A DNA stretch of 64,000 nt from UBA6107 sp964533735 (lineage in GTDB: Bacteria; Chloroflexota; Anaerolineae; Anaerolineales; Anaerolineaceae). Where the stretch lies: NCBI GenBank assembly GCA_964533735.1, contig CAZHMD010000001.1, forward strand, positions 496,001-560,000, written 5' to 3'. The notes under the pieces were generated by a model that saw nothing but the letters and a program-made list of their open reading frames with translations, had not been told where the DNA came from and ran no database searches. This document shows, in pieces, positions 46,070 to 53,630 of this stretch; position 1 is the first letter of the stretch, and every line of letters begins with the position of its first letter. The position numbers were made by a program, and so were the translations under genes.

Positions 46070-46474
46070 ATGATCGAATGGGATGAATCGGTAGGGACCG
46101 GCAACGTTTACATCGATAACCAGCACAAGGCTTTATTTGAAAAATACAATGAAACCTCGCTCATATTTGAGGGGGATAGTGATGGAAAGATGTCTGAGGC
46201 TGCAGAAGGTTTATTGGATTTCCTGCAGTTTTATGCGACCTGGCACTTTAAAGAAGAGGAAGCTTTGATGGACAGATTCCATTCGCCAGCCGCGGAGGTT
46301 AATAAGATTGCTCACGCTCAATTTTTAATTGTTTTTGGTGACTTCTACACCCAATGGCAGGATGGCAATATGGATATTGATCTTGCGCGTGAGACTTACA
46401 AGAGCCTGGGCTTATGGATAAGAAACCACGTCAAGACCATCGACTCTCAACTTTGTGTGAATATGAATCGCTGA
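46070..46474 (+). CDS. Bacteriohemerythrin with one altered iron ligand
   Basis: 134 residues, a single hemerythrin domain of normal length. Expected di-iron ligands: His19 (DNQHKALF), His59 and Glu63 (WHFKEEE), His82 (AHAQF), His120 and Asp125 (NHVKTID). The His normally four positions before His82 is Asn78 (VNKIAH), so one of the usual seven ligands appears missing. These proteins bind O2 or NO in the cytoplasm. It is flanked on both sides by copies of an intergenic repeat. Confidence 0.88.
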   Translation: MIEWDESVGTGNVYIDNQHKALFEKYNETSLIFEGDSDGKMSEAAEGLLDFLQFYATWHFKEEEALMDRFHSPAAEVNKIAHAQFLIVFGDFYTQWQDGNMDIDLARETYKSLGLWIRNHVKTIDSQLCVNMNR

Positions 46475-47401
46475 TTATAAAAACCTGTTAAGACTGGTAA
46501 CCTAGTTGGATGTCGTCTCACAGGGTGCGGTCCCAACGCACCATTTCTTAGAAAACCTTCAAATTTACCCATTTTTGCTGAGCAACTCATTGCTTTCATT
46601 AGTGATTCGTACAGCAAGTAGGGTGCGGTCACACCGCACCATTTCTTAGTTAACCTTAAAAACTTGCCGTCTTGACTGAGCAACTCTCAGTAATTCACTT
46701 CGCTTCGTGGAAAAATCCTCAAAAACTTGCCAAATTGGCAAGTTTTGGCGTAAAAATTCGCCAAACAGGCAAGTTGTATTTCCAGTCTTTTGTGCAACAA
46801 TATTATTAACACAAACTTTTTTTTACTCCAACTTATTCTCACTAACCACCCTATTCGTTCTTAGGTTCGTTTCCTTTCGAAACTTAGTATTGAATCCATT
46901 CGTTCTTAATGCTCCATATCCCCCAACCCCTTCCAGGAGTAATTATGTCCCCAACTTCCAACCACAAATCTCATCAGGATCTGCACCAATTCATTATTCC
47001 GAATTGTTTTAATTGTTCCCATTCCCGGAACAAATAAAACAAATACCAATCTGGTTGGAGATTGCTTCGCAACAAACCGCTCGTGCACAGCACTCGCACA
47101 AACAGCTCGCAATGCCAGGATGAAGGTGTACTCTTGAGTCTGGAAGGGAATAACAGGAACGACCAATGGGAGTAGAATCCGCGACCCACGGCATCCTCGC
47201 CTGTTTTACAGGGGTGATTCACGCGATTGTGCGTCCCGTAGGGGTGATTCACGCGAACAGGGCGTCCCCTTGTGGGATGAATCACCCCTACTAGCGCGGG
47301 ATGAATCGCTCTTAAGAGACCTTTAATTCGTGAAGTTAGTGTCATTCGTGGAGGATATTCTTTGGGTTTCTTTTCTGTGTATTCCGTGGTTAAAAGAATC
47401 G
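46475..47401. repeat. Long gene-free stretch with repeat copies 3 and 4 and palindromes
   Basis: Repeat copies at 46521 and 46618 (palindromic head plus tail). A perfect 10-bp hairpin lies at 46722-46746 (AAAACTTGCC / GGCAAGTTTT), with a further half-match GGCAAGTT near 46768. From about 47213 there are two direct copies of ggggtgattcacgcga and inverted copies gggatgaatc. 46780-47190 holds nothing convincing; open frames here have no homologous look. Confidence 0.6.
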
Positions 47402-47564
47402 AGCCACCGGTGGGAGTCGAACCCGCGACCGACCGCTTACGAAGCGGTTGCTCTAGCAGATTTTCCTATTCGTGCCATTAGTGTCATTCGTGGATGAAAT
47501 TCTTTGGGGTTTCTTTTCGTTACTTTCGTGATTTTCGTGGTGAAAAAGGGGGGGGAAAAGCAGG
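47326..47564. repeat. Tandem duplication covering the tRNA-Thr trailer
   Basis: Two units begin with near-identical text (attcgtg..ttagtgtcattcgtgg, at 47326 and 47468), continue with tctttggg(g)tttcttttc and lead into the tRNA-Thr 3' sequence gagccaccggtgggagtcga. The first unit ends in the truncated tRNA fragment, the second in the intact tRNA. Confidence 0.75.
47402..47455 (-). pseudogene. Truncated tRNA-Thr(CGT) fragment
   Basis: Contains the T-arm, discriminator and anticodon arm of tRNA-Thr but lacks the 5' acceptor strand and most of the D-arm. Its anticodon stem carries a compensated pair change (ACCGC / GCGGT instead of GCCGC / GCGGC). That suggests it derives from a once-functional tRNA rather than a fresh copy of the intact gene. 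Confidence 0.75.
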
Positions 47565-47637
47565 AGCCACCGGTGGGAGTCGAACCCGCGACCCGCCGCT
47601 TACGAAGCGGCTGCTCTACCAACTGAGCTACGGTGGC
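47565..47637 (-). tRNA. tRNA-Thr (anticodon CGT)
   Basis: A clean cloverleaf: acceptor GCCACCG pairing CGGTGGC, D-arm GCTC/GAGC, anticodon stem GCCGC-TTCGTAA-GCGGC (anticodon CGT), T-loop TTCGACT, discriminator T. CCA is not encoded. It is the only intact member of three tRNA-Thr-like sequences within 2.7 kb. Confidence 0.93.
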
Positions 47638-47696
47638 TTATAATTATCGCGAGGCAAATTATAACAGCACCCCTCACCAATAGGCAAGGAAACCGC

Positions 47697-48956
47697 ATGA
47701 ACATTGCCATGCTTTCTTATCACACCTGCCCGCTCGCCACCCTGGGCGGCAAAGACACCGGCGGCATGAACGTCTACGTGGCTGAGATCACGCGCGAACT
47801 CGGGCGCGAGGGCATCCATGTGGATGTCTTCACCCGCTCGCAGGACGAGCATGTGCCGCACGTCATGCACAACCTGGGTTACGGCAACCGCGTGGTGCAC
47901 ATCCCCGCCGGCCCGGAGCACCCCCTGCCCCGCCAGGAACTGGCGGCGCACCTCTCCACCTTTGCCGCGGGCATCCGCAATTTTGCCGCCGATAAAGGCA
48001 TACACTACGACCTGATCCACAGCCATTATTGGATGTCTGGCATCACCGCCGGCATCTTGAAGGAAACCTGGCACGTGCCGGTGCTGCAGATGTTCCACAC
48101 TTTGGGATTGATGAAGAACCGCATCGCGCAGTCTCCCGCTGAGATCGAGGGGGATTACCGCATCGAGGGCGAGCGCAAGGTGATGCAGGATGTGGAGCGC
48201 ATTGTGGCTGCCACGCAGGCTGAAGTTGCCCAACTGCAGTTCCTCTACCAGGTGCCCGCCGAGAAGGTCAGCATCGTGCCGCCGGGAGTGGATGTGGGGC
48301 GCTTTTACCCCATCCCGGAGGACGAAGCCAAGGACGCCATCGGTGAGGGCAAATGCCCGCGCCTGCTGCTGTTCGTGGGTCGCATCGAACCGCTCAAGGG
48401 GATAGACACCCTTATCCGCGCGCTGGCCATGGTGCGCCAATCCGGCGCAATGGATCACGAATGCTACTCGCTGGCGATCATCGGCGGCGAGCCGGACGCC
48501 CCCCCCGAGGACATGAGCGCAGAAATGGCGCGCCTGCAAGCTCTGTGCAAGGAACTGGGTCTGGAAGACCTGGTGGTTTTCCTCGGCAAGCGCGCGCAGG
48601 AAACGCTGCCCTACTACTACTCCGCCGCAGAGATCGTCATCATGCCCTCGCATTACGAGAGCTTCGGCATGGTGGCGCTGGAAGCCATGGCATGCGGCAC
48701 CCCGGTGGTGGCATCGCAGGTGGGCGGGCTGGCATTCCTGGTGCAGGACGGCATCACCGGATACGTGGTGCCGGGGGGTGACCCGGAAACACTGGCAAAG
48801 ACACTCGAAAAACTGATGAAGGATCCGGAATTGCGCAACAGGCTGGGTGACCAGGCAGCCGAGTATGCCAAGTTCTACTCGTGGGACAAAATCGCCGCGC
48901 GCGTGAAAAACGTGTATGAGGAAATGCTGGAGAAAAAAGGGGATTGCGCGAATTAG
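47697..48956 (+). CDS. GT4-type glycosyltransferase (group 1)
   Basis: 419 residues. The N-terminal domain begins MNIAMLSYHTCPLATLGGKDTGGMNVYVAEI, the donor-side glycine loop typical of MshA and sucrose synthase-like GT4 enzymes. The C-terminal domain has VSIVPPGVDVGRFYP, LLFVGRIEPLKGIDTLI and the E-x7-E motif in PSHYESFGMVALEAMACGTPVV. Acceptor specificity cannot be decided; a MshA-like role is one option. GC-rich, contrasting sharply with the upstream island. aagga precedes the ATG. Confidence 0.9.
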   Translation: MNIAMLSYHTCPLATLGGKDTGGMNVYVAEITRELGREGIHVDVFTRSQDEHVPHVMHNLGYGNRVVHIPAGPEHPLPRQELAAHLSTFAAGIRNFAADKGIHYDLIHSHYWMSGITAGILKETWHVPVLQMFHTLGLMKNRIAQSPAEIEGDYRIEGERKVMQDVERIVAATQAEVAQLQFLYQVPAEKVSIVPPGVDVGRFYPIPEDEAKDAIGEGKCPRLLLFVGRIEPLKGIDTLIRALAMVRQSGAMDHECYSLAIIGGEPDAPPEDMSAEMARLQALCKELGLEDLVVFLGKRAQETLPYYYSAAEIVIMPSHYESFGMVALEAMACGTPVVASQVGGLAFLVQDGITGYVVPGGDPETLAKTLEKLMKDPELRNRLGDQAAEYAKFYSWDKIAARVKNVYEEMLEKKGDCAN

Positions 48957-49576
48957 TAGATGCCCGCGCCAATGAACACGCAAAACGCCAGCCCAACCGC
49001 GCACAGCTTACGCTGCAATGAATTGGTAGTGTGATAGACGATAGCCCACATGAAAACAAGCACTCCGGCCAGCGCTGCCACGCGCACGAAGTGATAAAGC
49101 ACAGTAAATACTGTCGGCAAGCCGGAGATGAGAGGCAGTGCGAAGTGATACAGCACCACGACCCACAAGGACAGGTAAACGAGCAACAAGAAGCGCAGTC
49201 CGGGCGGAAGGGTCTTGCGCCACAGCACGATCATGACCAGCAGCGCCATCGACCAGTACAGCCATCCGATTTTCCCGGAGAACCCGGCGTTGCCGAAAGC
49301 GTTGCTGAACGCCGTGCACTGCCAGAGGAGTACCCCTGCGGTGATGCCGGCATCCGCCAGTTGAGCCTCCGCCTTGCCGGCACGCAGCGCTCGTGTCAGC
49401 ATAAAGATGCCCACTGCCAGCAGGATGAGAATTAAGAGGATATATCCCGGCTTACCCAAGGTGGATTCAACATTGGCAGCGGCATAATATAAGAAAAAAT
49501 ACAGCACAAGGATGTAGACTGCTGTGCCAAAGCCATCGGTAATCTTGCTGGTGGATTCTGTGATAAATCCGTTCAT
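48953..49576 (-). CDS. Hypothetical integral membrane protein, 207 aa
   Basis: Six predicted transmembrane helices with little loop sequence; no recognised family or catalytic motif. Its 3' end overlaps the glycosyltransferase 3' end by four bases (convergent). agga lies about 13 bases before the ATG. Confidence 0.6.
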   Translation of the reverse strand: MNGFITESTSKITDGFGTAVYILVLYFFLYYAAANVESTLGKPGYILLILILLAVGIFMLTRALRAGKAEAQLADAGITAGVLLWQCTAFSNAFGNAGFSGKIGWLYWSMALLVMIVLWRKTLPPGLRFLLLVYLSLWVVVLYHFALPLISGLPTVFTVLYHFVRVAALAGVLVFMWAIVYHTTNSLQRKLCAVGLAFCVFIGAGIY

Positions 49577-49625
49577 GATATCTGGTTTTTCCTGTGCAAT
49601 CCCCCCCGGCGGGAATTTGAGGGGA

Positions 49626-50810
49626 TTATTTTTTGAGCCTGGAAGCGCGTTTTACAGTCTGCCGGCCGTACTTCTCGCGCAGCTCATCCAGGGCTTCGAG
49701 CAGCTTGCGTTCCTTCTCGTTGGGAGTATCCCAAAGGCTCATCTGGTGAGCGGTTTCCACCAAGTCGGAACCGCCCACGCCAATGAGGCGCACAGGCTGC
49801 CCATCCGCCCAGATGGATCTCCACAGCTTCTCGACCGCAGCATAAATAACCCCATCCTGGTCGGTGGGTTGCTCCAGGCGGGTCTGGCGGGTGTGGGTGG
49901 AGAAATCAGACCAGCGGATCTTGAGGCGCACCACACGGGCGCTGACGTCGTCCTGGCGCATGCGGTAAGCTACTTTGGAGGAGAGGTCGCGCAGCGTACG
50001 GCGCAGCTCCTGCGGATCGGCAACATCGCGGGCAAAGGTGGTCTCCTGGCTGATGGACTTGGCTTCGTGCTCAACCGTCACCGGGCGGTTATCAATGCCG
50101 AGGGAGTGGGCGTGCAGGTCGGCGCCGTACTTGCCGAAGAGGCGTTCCAATTCTTTGGGGGTGCGCGCGGCGATATCCCCAATGGTGCGCATGCCAGCGT
50201 TGGCGAGAGCAGCTTCGGTCTTGGGTCCCACGCCCCACATGGCAGCCGTTTTGAGGGGTGCGAGGAAGGCAGCCTCCTGCCCGGGAGGCACCACCAGGAT
50301 GGCGCGCGGGTAGGATCCGGTCTGGCTGCGGGCTTTCCCCTGGTCGGTGGCGATCTTGGCGACCAGCTTGTTGGCGGCAGCTCCCAGCGAACACGGCAGC
50401 CCGGTGACCCTGAGCACTTCTGCCTGCAACTGGCGGGCGATTGATTCAGACGATTCGGGCAGGTCGGTGACATCCACGAAGGCTTCGTCGACGGAAATCT
50501 GCTCCACCAGCCCGGAGACATTGCGCAGGATGGACATGACGTCATCAGACTTGGCGGAGTAATCGCCAAAGCCGCTGGAAACGAGGATGAGACCGGGGCA
50601 AAGGCGCAGCGCCTGCCCGGTGGGCATGGCTGAATGCACCCCGGCTGCCCGCGCCGGGTAGGAACAGGAGGAGATCACACCGCGGCGGTCGGCATTACCG
50701 CCAACAGCGAACGCCTTGCCCGCCAGGGAGGGATCTTTGAGCTCCTCAACTGCACAAAAGAAGGCGTCGAGATCGAGATGGATGATCTTGCGGATGCGGG
50801 TGCGTTCCAT
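49626..50810 (-). CDS. dinB: DNA polymerase IV (Y-family)
   Basis: 394 residues from MERTRIRKIIHLDLDAFF at 50810. Palm motif LDLDAFF, the SCSYPARAAGVHSAMP steric region and catalytic SVDEAFVDVT are present, followed by thumb and little-finger domains. Near the C-terminus, QMSLWD fits the beta-clamp binding pentapeptide. It performs translesion synthesis. A perfect extended -10 (TGCTATAAT) ends six bases before the ATG, with no Shine-Dalgarno, suggesting a leaderless transcript. No LexA-type box was recognised there. Confidence 0.95.
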   Translation of the reverse strand: MERTRIRKIIHLDLDAFFCAVEELKDPSLAGKAFAVGGNADRRGVISSCSYPARAAGVHSAMPTGQALRLCPGLILVSSGFGDYSAKSDDVMSILRNVSGLVEQISVDEAFVDVTDLPESSESIARQLQAEVLRVTGLPCSLGAAANKLVAKIATDQGKARSQTGSYPRAILVVPPGQEAAFLAPLKTAAMWGVGPKTEAALANAGMRTIGDIAARTPKELERLFGKYGADLHAHSLGIDNRPVTVEHEAKSISQETTFARDVADPQELRRTLRDLSSKVAYRMRQDDVSARVVRLKIRWSDFSTHTRQTRLEQPTDQDGVIYAAVEKLWRSIWADGQPVRLIGVGGSDLVETAHQMSLWDTPNEKERKLLEALDELREKYGRQTVKRASRLKK

Positions 50811-50816
50811 AATTAC

Positions 50817-50822
50817 ATTATA
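50817..50822 (-). promoter_or_regulatory. -10 element, probable leaderless start of dinB
   Basis: On the reverse strand TGCTATAAT, six bases, then the ATG at 50810. Confidence 0.65.
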
Positions 50823-50873
50823 GCACAATCGTTCTATTTTTGTAGTATTGCAACAGTCATTTGCTGCACCAAA

Positions 50874-50894
50874 AGGAGCGGTTTGCCCGCTCCT
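50874..50894 (-). terminator. Terminator of the phosphoglucose/phosphomannose isomerase gene
   Basis: Eight-bp stem AGGAGCGG / CCGCTCCT with a short loop, followed on the reverse strand by TTTTGG. Confidence 0.75.
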
Positions 50895-50903
50895 GTATTA
50901 GCA

Positions 50904-51959
50904 CTAATCCTTCATGTATTCCTTGAGGGCGTTGATGGGCGGGATGGGCGTGGGGTCAACATCATAAGCCATGGCGAGATAATAAGCGGTGAAATCACCA
51001 AAGAGCAGCGTGCTCCACATCTGCGCCAGCCGGCTCTCCCCGCGCGCGGTCACCAGATCGGTATTGAGCCCCTCCACCATCATCACCTCACGTGTACCCG
51101 CAACGCGTTTTTGGTTGCGGACATGGTCCGCGCCGGCGAGCAGGAAGACGCGAATCTCCTTCGAGAGCGCGTCCTCGGGGTGATAGAGCCCCGCCACGGT
51201 ATTATGGTCAGCTTCAGGCAGCACTTCAAAATTGGCAGCGGCTTTGGCGACCTCGTTGATCTGGCACTTCCAGCGGCGCGCCACCGGAGCCATGAATCCG
51301 CTGGCAAAGACCGTTACCACGCGCCCAATCATCTGCCCGGCCATACGTTTGGCGGGATTGTTCTTTACCGCCACTTCAGCGCCCAACGAACTGGCGGCTT
51401 CACGCAGGGTAACCAGGGCGCTCTTCAAGTCCTGCGAGGGATCAGAGATGAGACCAAGGCGGGTGAATAACGCCAGCAGTAATCCGAAGGAGAAACCAAC
51501 CGCAGCTCGCGGCTGACCCTGATGGGTGAAAACCCACACGGGCAAACCGGCCTCCAACATGGCAGTGTGCAACCTTCCGCCGGTGGTAATTGCCATCAAC
51601 TGGCAGCGGCGCTTGCAGGATTCATCGAACGCCGAGAGGACTTCCTCGGTATTGCCGGAGTGCGAGGTGAGGATCACCAGCGTACCGCGGTCATGGGCAA
51701 AAGCCGGCAAGCCGTAGTCGCGGTGGATGCAGACGGGCACGTCCAGCCTGTCGAGGAGATATGCCGCCAGCAGGTCAGCGCCGATGGCGGAACCGCCCAT
51801 GCCCACAATAACCACGCGGGTGATCTCGTTCATTTGCGGCAGCGGCAATCCCAGCCCAAGGTTCCAGGCTTTTTCAAGCTGGTCGGGCAATCCCTGGATG
51901 TGCGCAAGCATGTTCTCAGGATCCAGTGACTGGAACTGCTGATGATGGTCAAGATTCAT
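50904..51959 (-). CDS. Bifunctional phosphoglucose/phosphomannose isomerase
   Basis: 351 residues of the PGI/PMI family (two SIS domains). VVIVGMGGSAIGADLLAAYL and LTSHSGNTEEVLSAFDESCKR give the sugar-phosphate loops, and the late stretch LPEADHNTVAGLYHPED includes the catalytic-type Glu/His pair. It interconverts glucose-6-P or mannose-6-P with fructose-6-P. No classical pgi is in the window, so this may be the cell's isomerase. gaggt precedes the ATG. Confidence 0.9.
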   Translation of the reverse strand: MNLDHHQQFQSLDPENMLAHIQGLPDQLEKAWNLGLGLPLPQMNEITRVVIVGMGGSAIGADLLAAYLLDRLDVPVCIHRDYGLPAFAHDRGTLVILTSHSGNTEEVLSAFDESCKRRCQLMAITTGGRLHTAMLEAGLPVWVFTHQGQPRAAVGFSFGLLLALFTRLGLISDPSQDLKSALVTLREAASSLGAEVAVKNNPAKRMAGQMIGRVVTVFASGFMAPVARRWKCQINEVAKAAANFEVLPEADHNTVAGLYHPEDALSKEIRVFLLAGADHVRNQKRVAGTREVMMVEGLNTDLVTARGESRLAQMWSTLLFGDFTAYYLAMAYDVDPTPIPPINALKEYMKD

Positions 51960-52027
51960 AGGATATACCTCAATGTGATAGCGTCTACCCGATTTTACCT
52001 TAAAAACAGATGCCCACTTGATTTAAC

Positions 52028-52058
52028 CCAAAACAGGCAGGAGACCTGCCTGTTTTGG
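52028..52058 (-). terminator. Strong intrinsic terminator
   Basis: A 14-bp perfect stem CCAAAACAGGCAGG / CCTGCCTGTTTTGG with a 3-base loop, 15 bases after the stop of the 59-aa gene. Confidence 0.85.
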
Positions 52059-52072
52059 AGGGCAACGGAATA

Positions 52073-52252
52073 TTACTTGATCTTTTTAACCAGCGTGAGG
52101 AATTCCAGCCATTCCTCTTCGAACATGTGGATGGTGACGTTGTTCAATTCCAGGTTATACGTGGTTTCGCCGTCCGGTTCCTCTGCGCGCCAGATCGCAT
52201 AGCTGTCTGTCTCTGCCATGGTAGTAACTTTTGGATCATATGTCTCTGCCAT
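52073..52252 (-). CDS. Small conserved-looking protein, 59 aa
   Basis: An acidic 59-residue protein (starts MAETYDPKVTTMAETDSYAIW, ends EEEWLEFLTLVKKIK). It has a strong Shine-Dalgarno (aaaggag, seven bases before the ATG), starts two bases after the stop of the AI-2E permease gene and is followed by a 14-bp terminator, so it is the second gene of that operon. No membrane segment; predicted mainly a beta-hairpin and C-terminal helix. No family is known to me. Confidence 0.7.
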   Translation of the reverse strand: MAETYDPKVTTMAETDSYAIWRAEEPDGETTYNLELNNVTIHMFEEEWLEFLTLVKKIK

Positions 52253-52253
52253 T

Positions 52254-53537
52254 TCAATCTCCTTTTTTGGGGTTCACTTGACCACCGGGGTGGTCATTTT
52301 CGATTTGGGATTTAACTCCTGCGATGGAACGATCGCTGGATTTCTTAGTGAAAAACCGTTTCAGTTTTTGTTGGATTCGCGTAAACGTAACCCCTATCGG
52401 CTCAGGAGGAGGAAAAGTCTCCAGGTGGCGCCAGGGGTCCTGGTCCATCAACTTATTGGTGAGGTAAGTTAACAGTAATTTTAAGGATGCCAGTACAGGC
52501 GCAGAAAGCAGCACGCCAATAAAGCCAAACAGGCTGGCAGAGATGAAAACCATCACCAGCACCGCAGCCGGATGGATCTTGAGGGCGTTGGAGAGAATGC
52601 GCGGGCTGACAAAGTTATCGATGACAAGGTCAGACACCCACGCGCAGCCCACAACGATCAACGCATAAGGCAATGGCATGAGATTGAAGTAGTTGGTTTG
52701 GAAGAGCGCCACCAGGCCGTAGGTGGTCCAGGCGACCGCGGGTCCGATGTAAGGCACGAAGCGCGCCAGACCAGCCAGGATGGCAAGCAGGAAGAAGTAC
52801 CGGACGCCCAGAACGCTCAGCAATAAGGAATACCAGGCAACAGTGATGACGAAAATGATCAGCTGACCGCGCAGGAAGGCGTTCCAGATGTGGGAAAGCT
52901 GGGTGCCAAGTTTGGTGATGTCTTCCTGGAATTTCGGCAGGGTCAGCTTGATCATCCCTGCCCGTACGCCGTCGCTCTCAGACATGATGAAGTAGGCGAT
53001 GATGAGGATGAAAACCGTCCAGGTGATGGTTGACCCCACGCCTGAGGCGATTGAACCCAGCAGGGTGCCGATCTGCGACAGGGCGGAATTGATCACTCCC
53101 TGGAATTGGGCGGTCAGGTCGGATGCCTGGTACCTGGAAAGATCGATCAGCCAGGGGCCGATCTTGATCGGTTCAGCGGTCATATTGGCAATAAACGTTG
53201 GGAAGTCACCAACTACTCCCTGGAGGTAATTGATCAGGTTTTGAATCTGGTCAAAAATGGAAATGCCTCCCCAGGTGAGCAGCGCGATAACCGCAGCAAA
53301 GATCAATAAGAAGATAATTGTAGAAATCAAACGCCAGGGGATCTTGAGTCGGCGATTGAAGAAAGAAGCGATCGGGTGGAAAAGGTAGGCAAGAATGAAT
53401 GAAAGCAGCAAGGGAGCGAGGATATTTTGAAAGCGGAAGATCAAAGCTGCGCCCAGTCCGGCGATGGTTAAAGCCACGACCAGCTTGGCGGTGCTGCTCC
53501 ATTTCGGTGAAGCGGGGATTTTCTGTTCGTCACTCAT
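52254..53537 (-). CDS. AI-2E family transporter (PerM-like permease)
   Basis: 427 residues with eight or so transmembrane helices. Family features include the N-terminal IFRFQNILAPLLLSFILAYLFHPI helix pair, the PYIGPAVAWTTYGLVALF segment, and the long late repeat region with VISPRILSNALKIHPAAVLV-like sequence. The start is placed at 53537 (MSDEQK); the longer in-frame ATG at 53567 would overlap a TATAAT at 53566-53571. Cargo is not known despite the family name. Confidence 0.88.
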   Translation of the reverse strand: MSDEQKIPASPKWSSTAKLVVALTIAGLGAALIFRFQNILAPLLLSFILAYLFHPIASFFNRRLKIPWRLISTIIFLLIFAAVIALLTWGGISIFDQIQNLINYLQGVVGDFPTFIANMTAEPIKIGPWLIDLSRYQASDLTAQFQGVINSALSQIGTLLGSIASGVGSTITWTVFILIIAYFIMSESDGVRAGMIKLTLPKFQEDITKLGTQLSHIWNAFLRGQLIIFVITVAWYSLLLSVLGVRYFFLLAILAGLARFVPYIGPAVAWTTYGLVALFQTNYFNLMPLPYALIVVGCAWVSDLVIDNFVSPRILSNALKIHPAAVLVMVFISASLFGFIGVLLSAPVLASLKLLLTYLTNKLMDQDPWRHLETFPPPEPIGVTFTRIQQKLKRFFTKKSSDRSIAGVKSQIENDHPGGQVNPKKGD

Positions 53538-53565
53538 AACAAATAAATGTTTTATCCTCTCAATC

Positions 53566-53571
53566 ATTATA
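53566..53571 (-). promoter_or_regulatory. -10 element of the AI-2E permease gene
   Basis: A perfect reverse-strand TATAAT about 28 bases upstream of the ATG at 53537. Its position argues against the longer open frame. Confidence 0.55.
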
Positions 53572-53584
53572 AGAGAAAAACAAA

Positions 53585-53611
53585 GAAACTGGCGAATGGC
53601 TTGCCAGTTTC
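53585..53611 (-). terminator. Terminator of the FHA gene
   Basis: Nine-bp stem GAAACTGGC / GCCAGTTTC followed on the reverse strand by TTTGTTTTT. Confidence 0.85.
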
Positions 53612-53630
53612 TTCTCTGGGTACAAAAATA

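Noticed and set aside
46707..47012. Forward open frame of 101 codons after the hemerythrin gene
   Set aside because: Low-complexity, no Shine-Dalgarno, no recognisable protein features and interrupted by repeats.
47628..49004. Long reverse-strand open frame, 458 codons
   Set aside because: It is the complement of the well-supported GT4 glycosyltransferase gene (GC-rich DNA gives long shadow frames), has no recognised domain and its composition (His/Arg-rich) is typical of a shadow.
49524..50444. Forward open frame of 306 codons opposite dinB
   Set aside because: dinB is unambiguous on the other strand; this frame has no motif and no ribosome binding site.
50634..51470. Forward open frame of 278 codons opposite dinB/PGI
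   Set aside because: It spans the boundary of two real reverse genes and their terminator, so it is an artefact.
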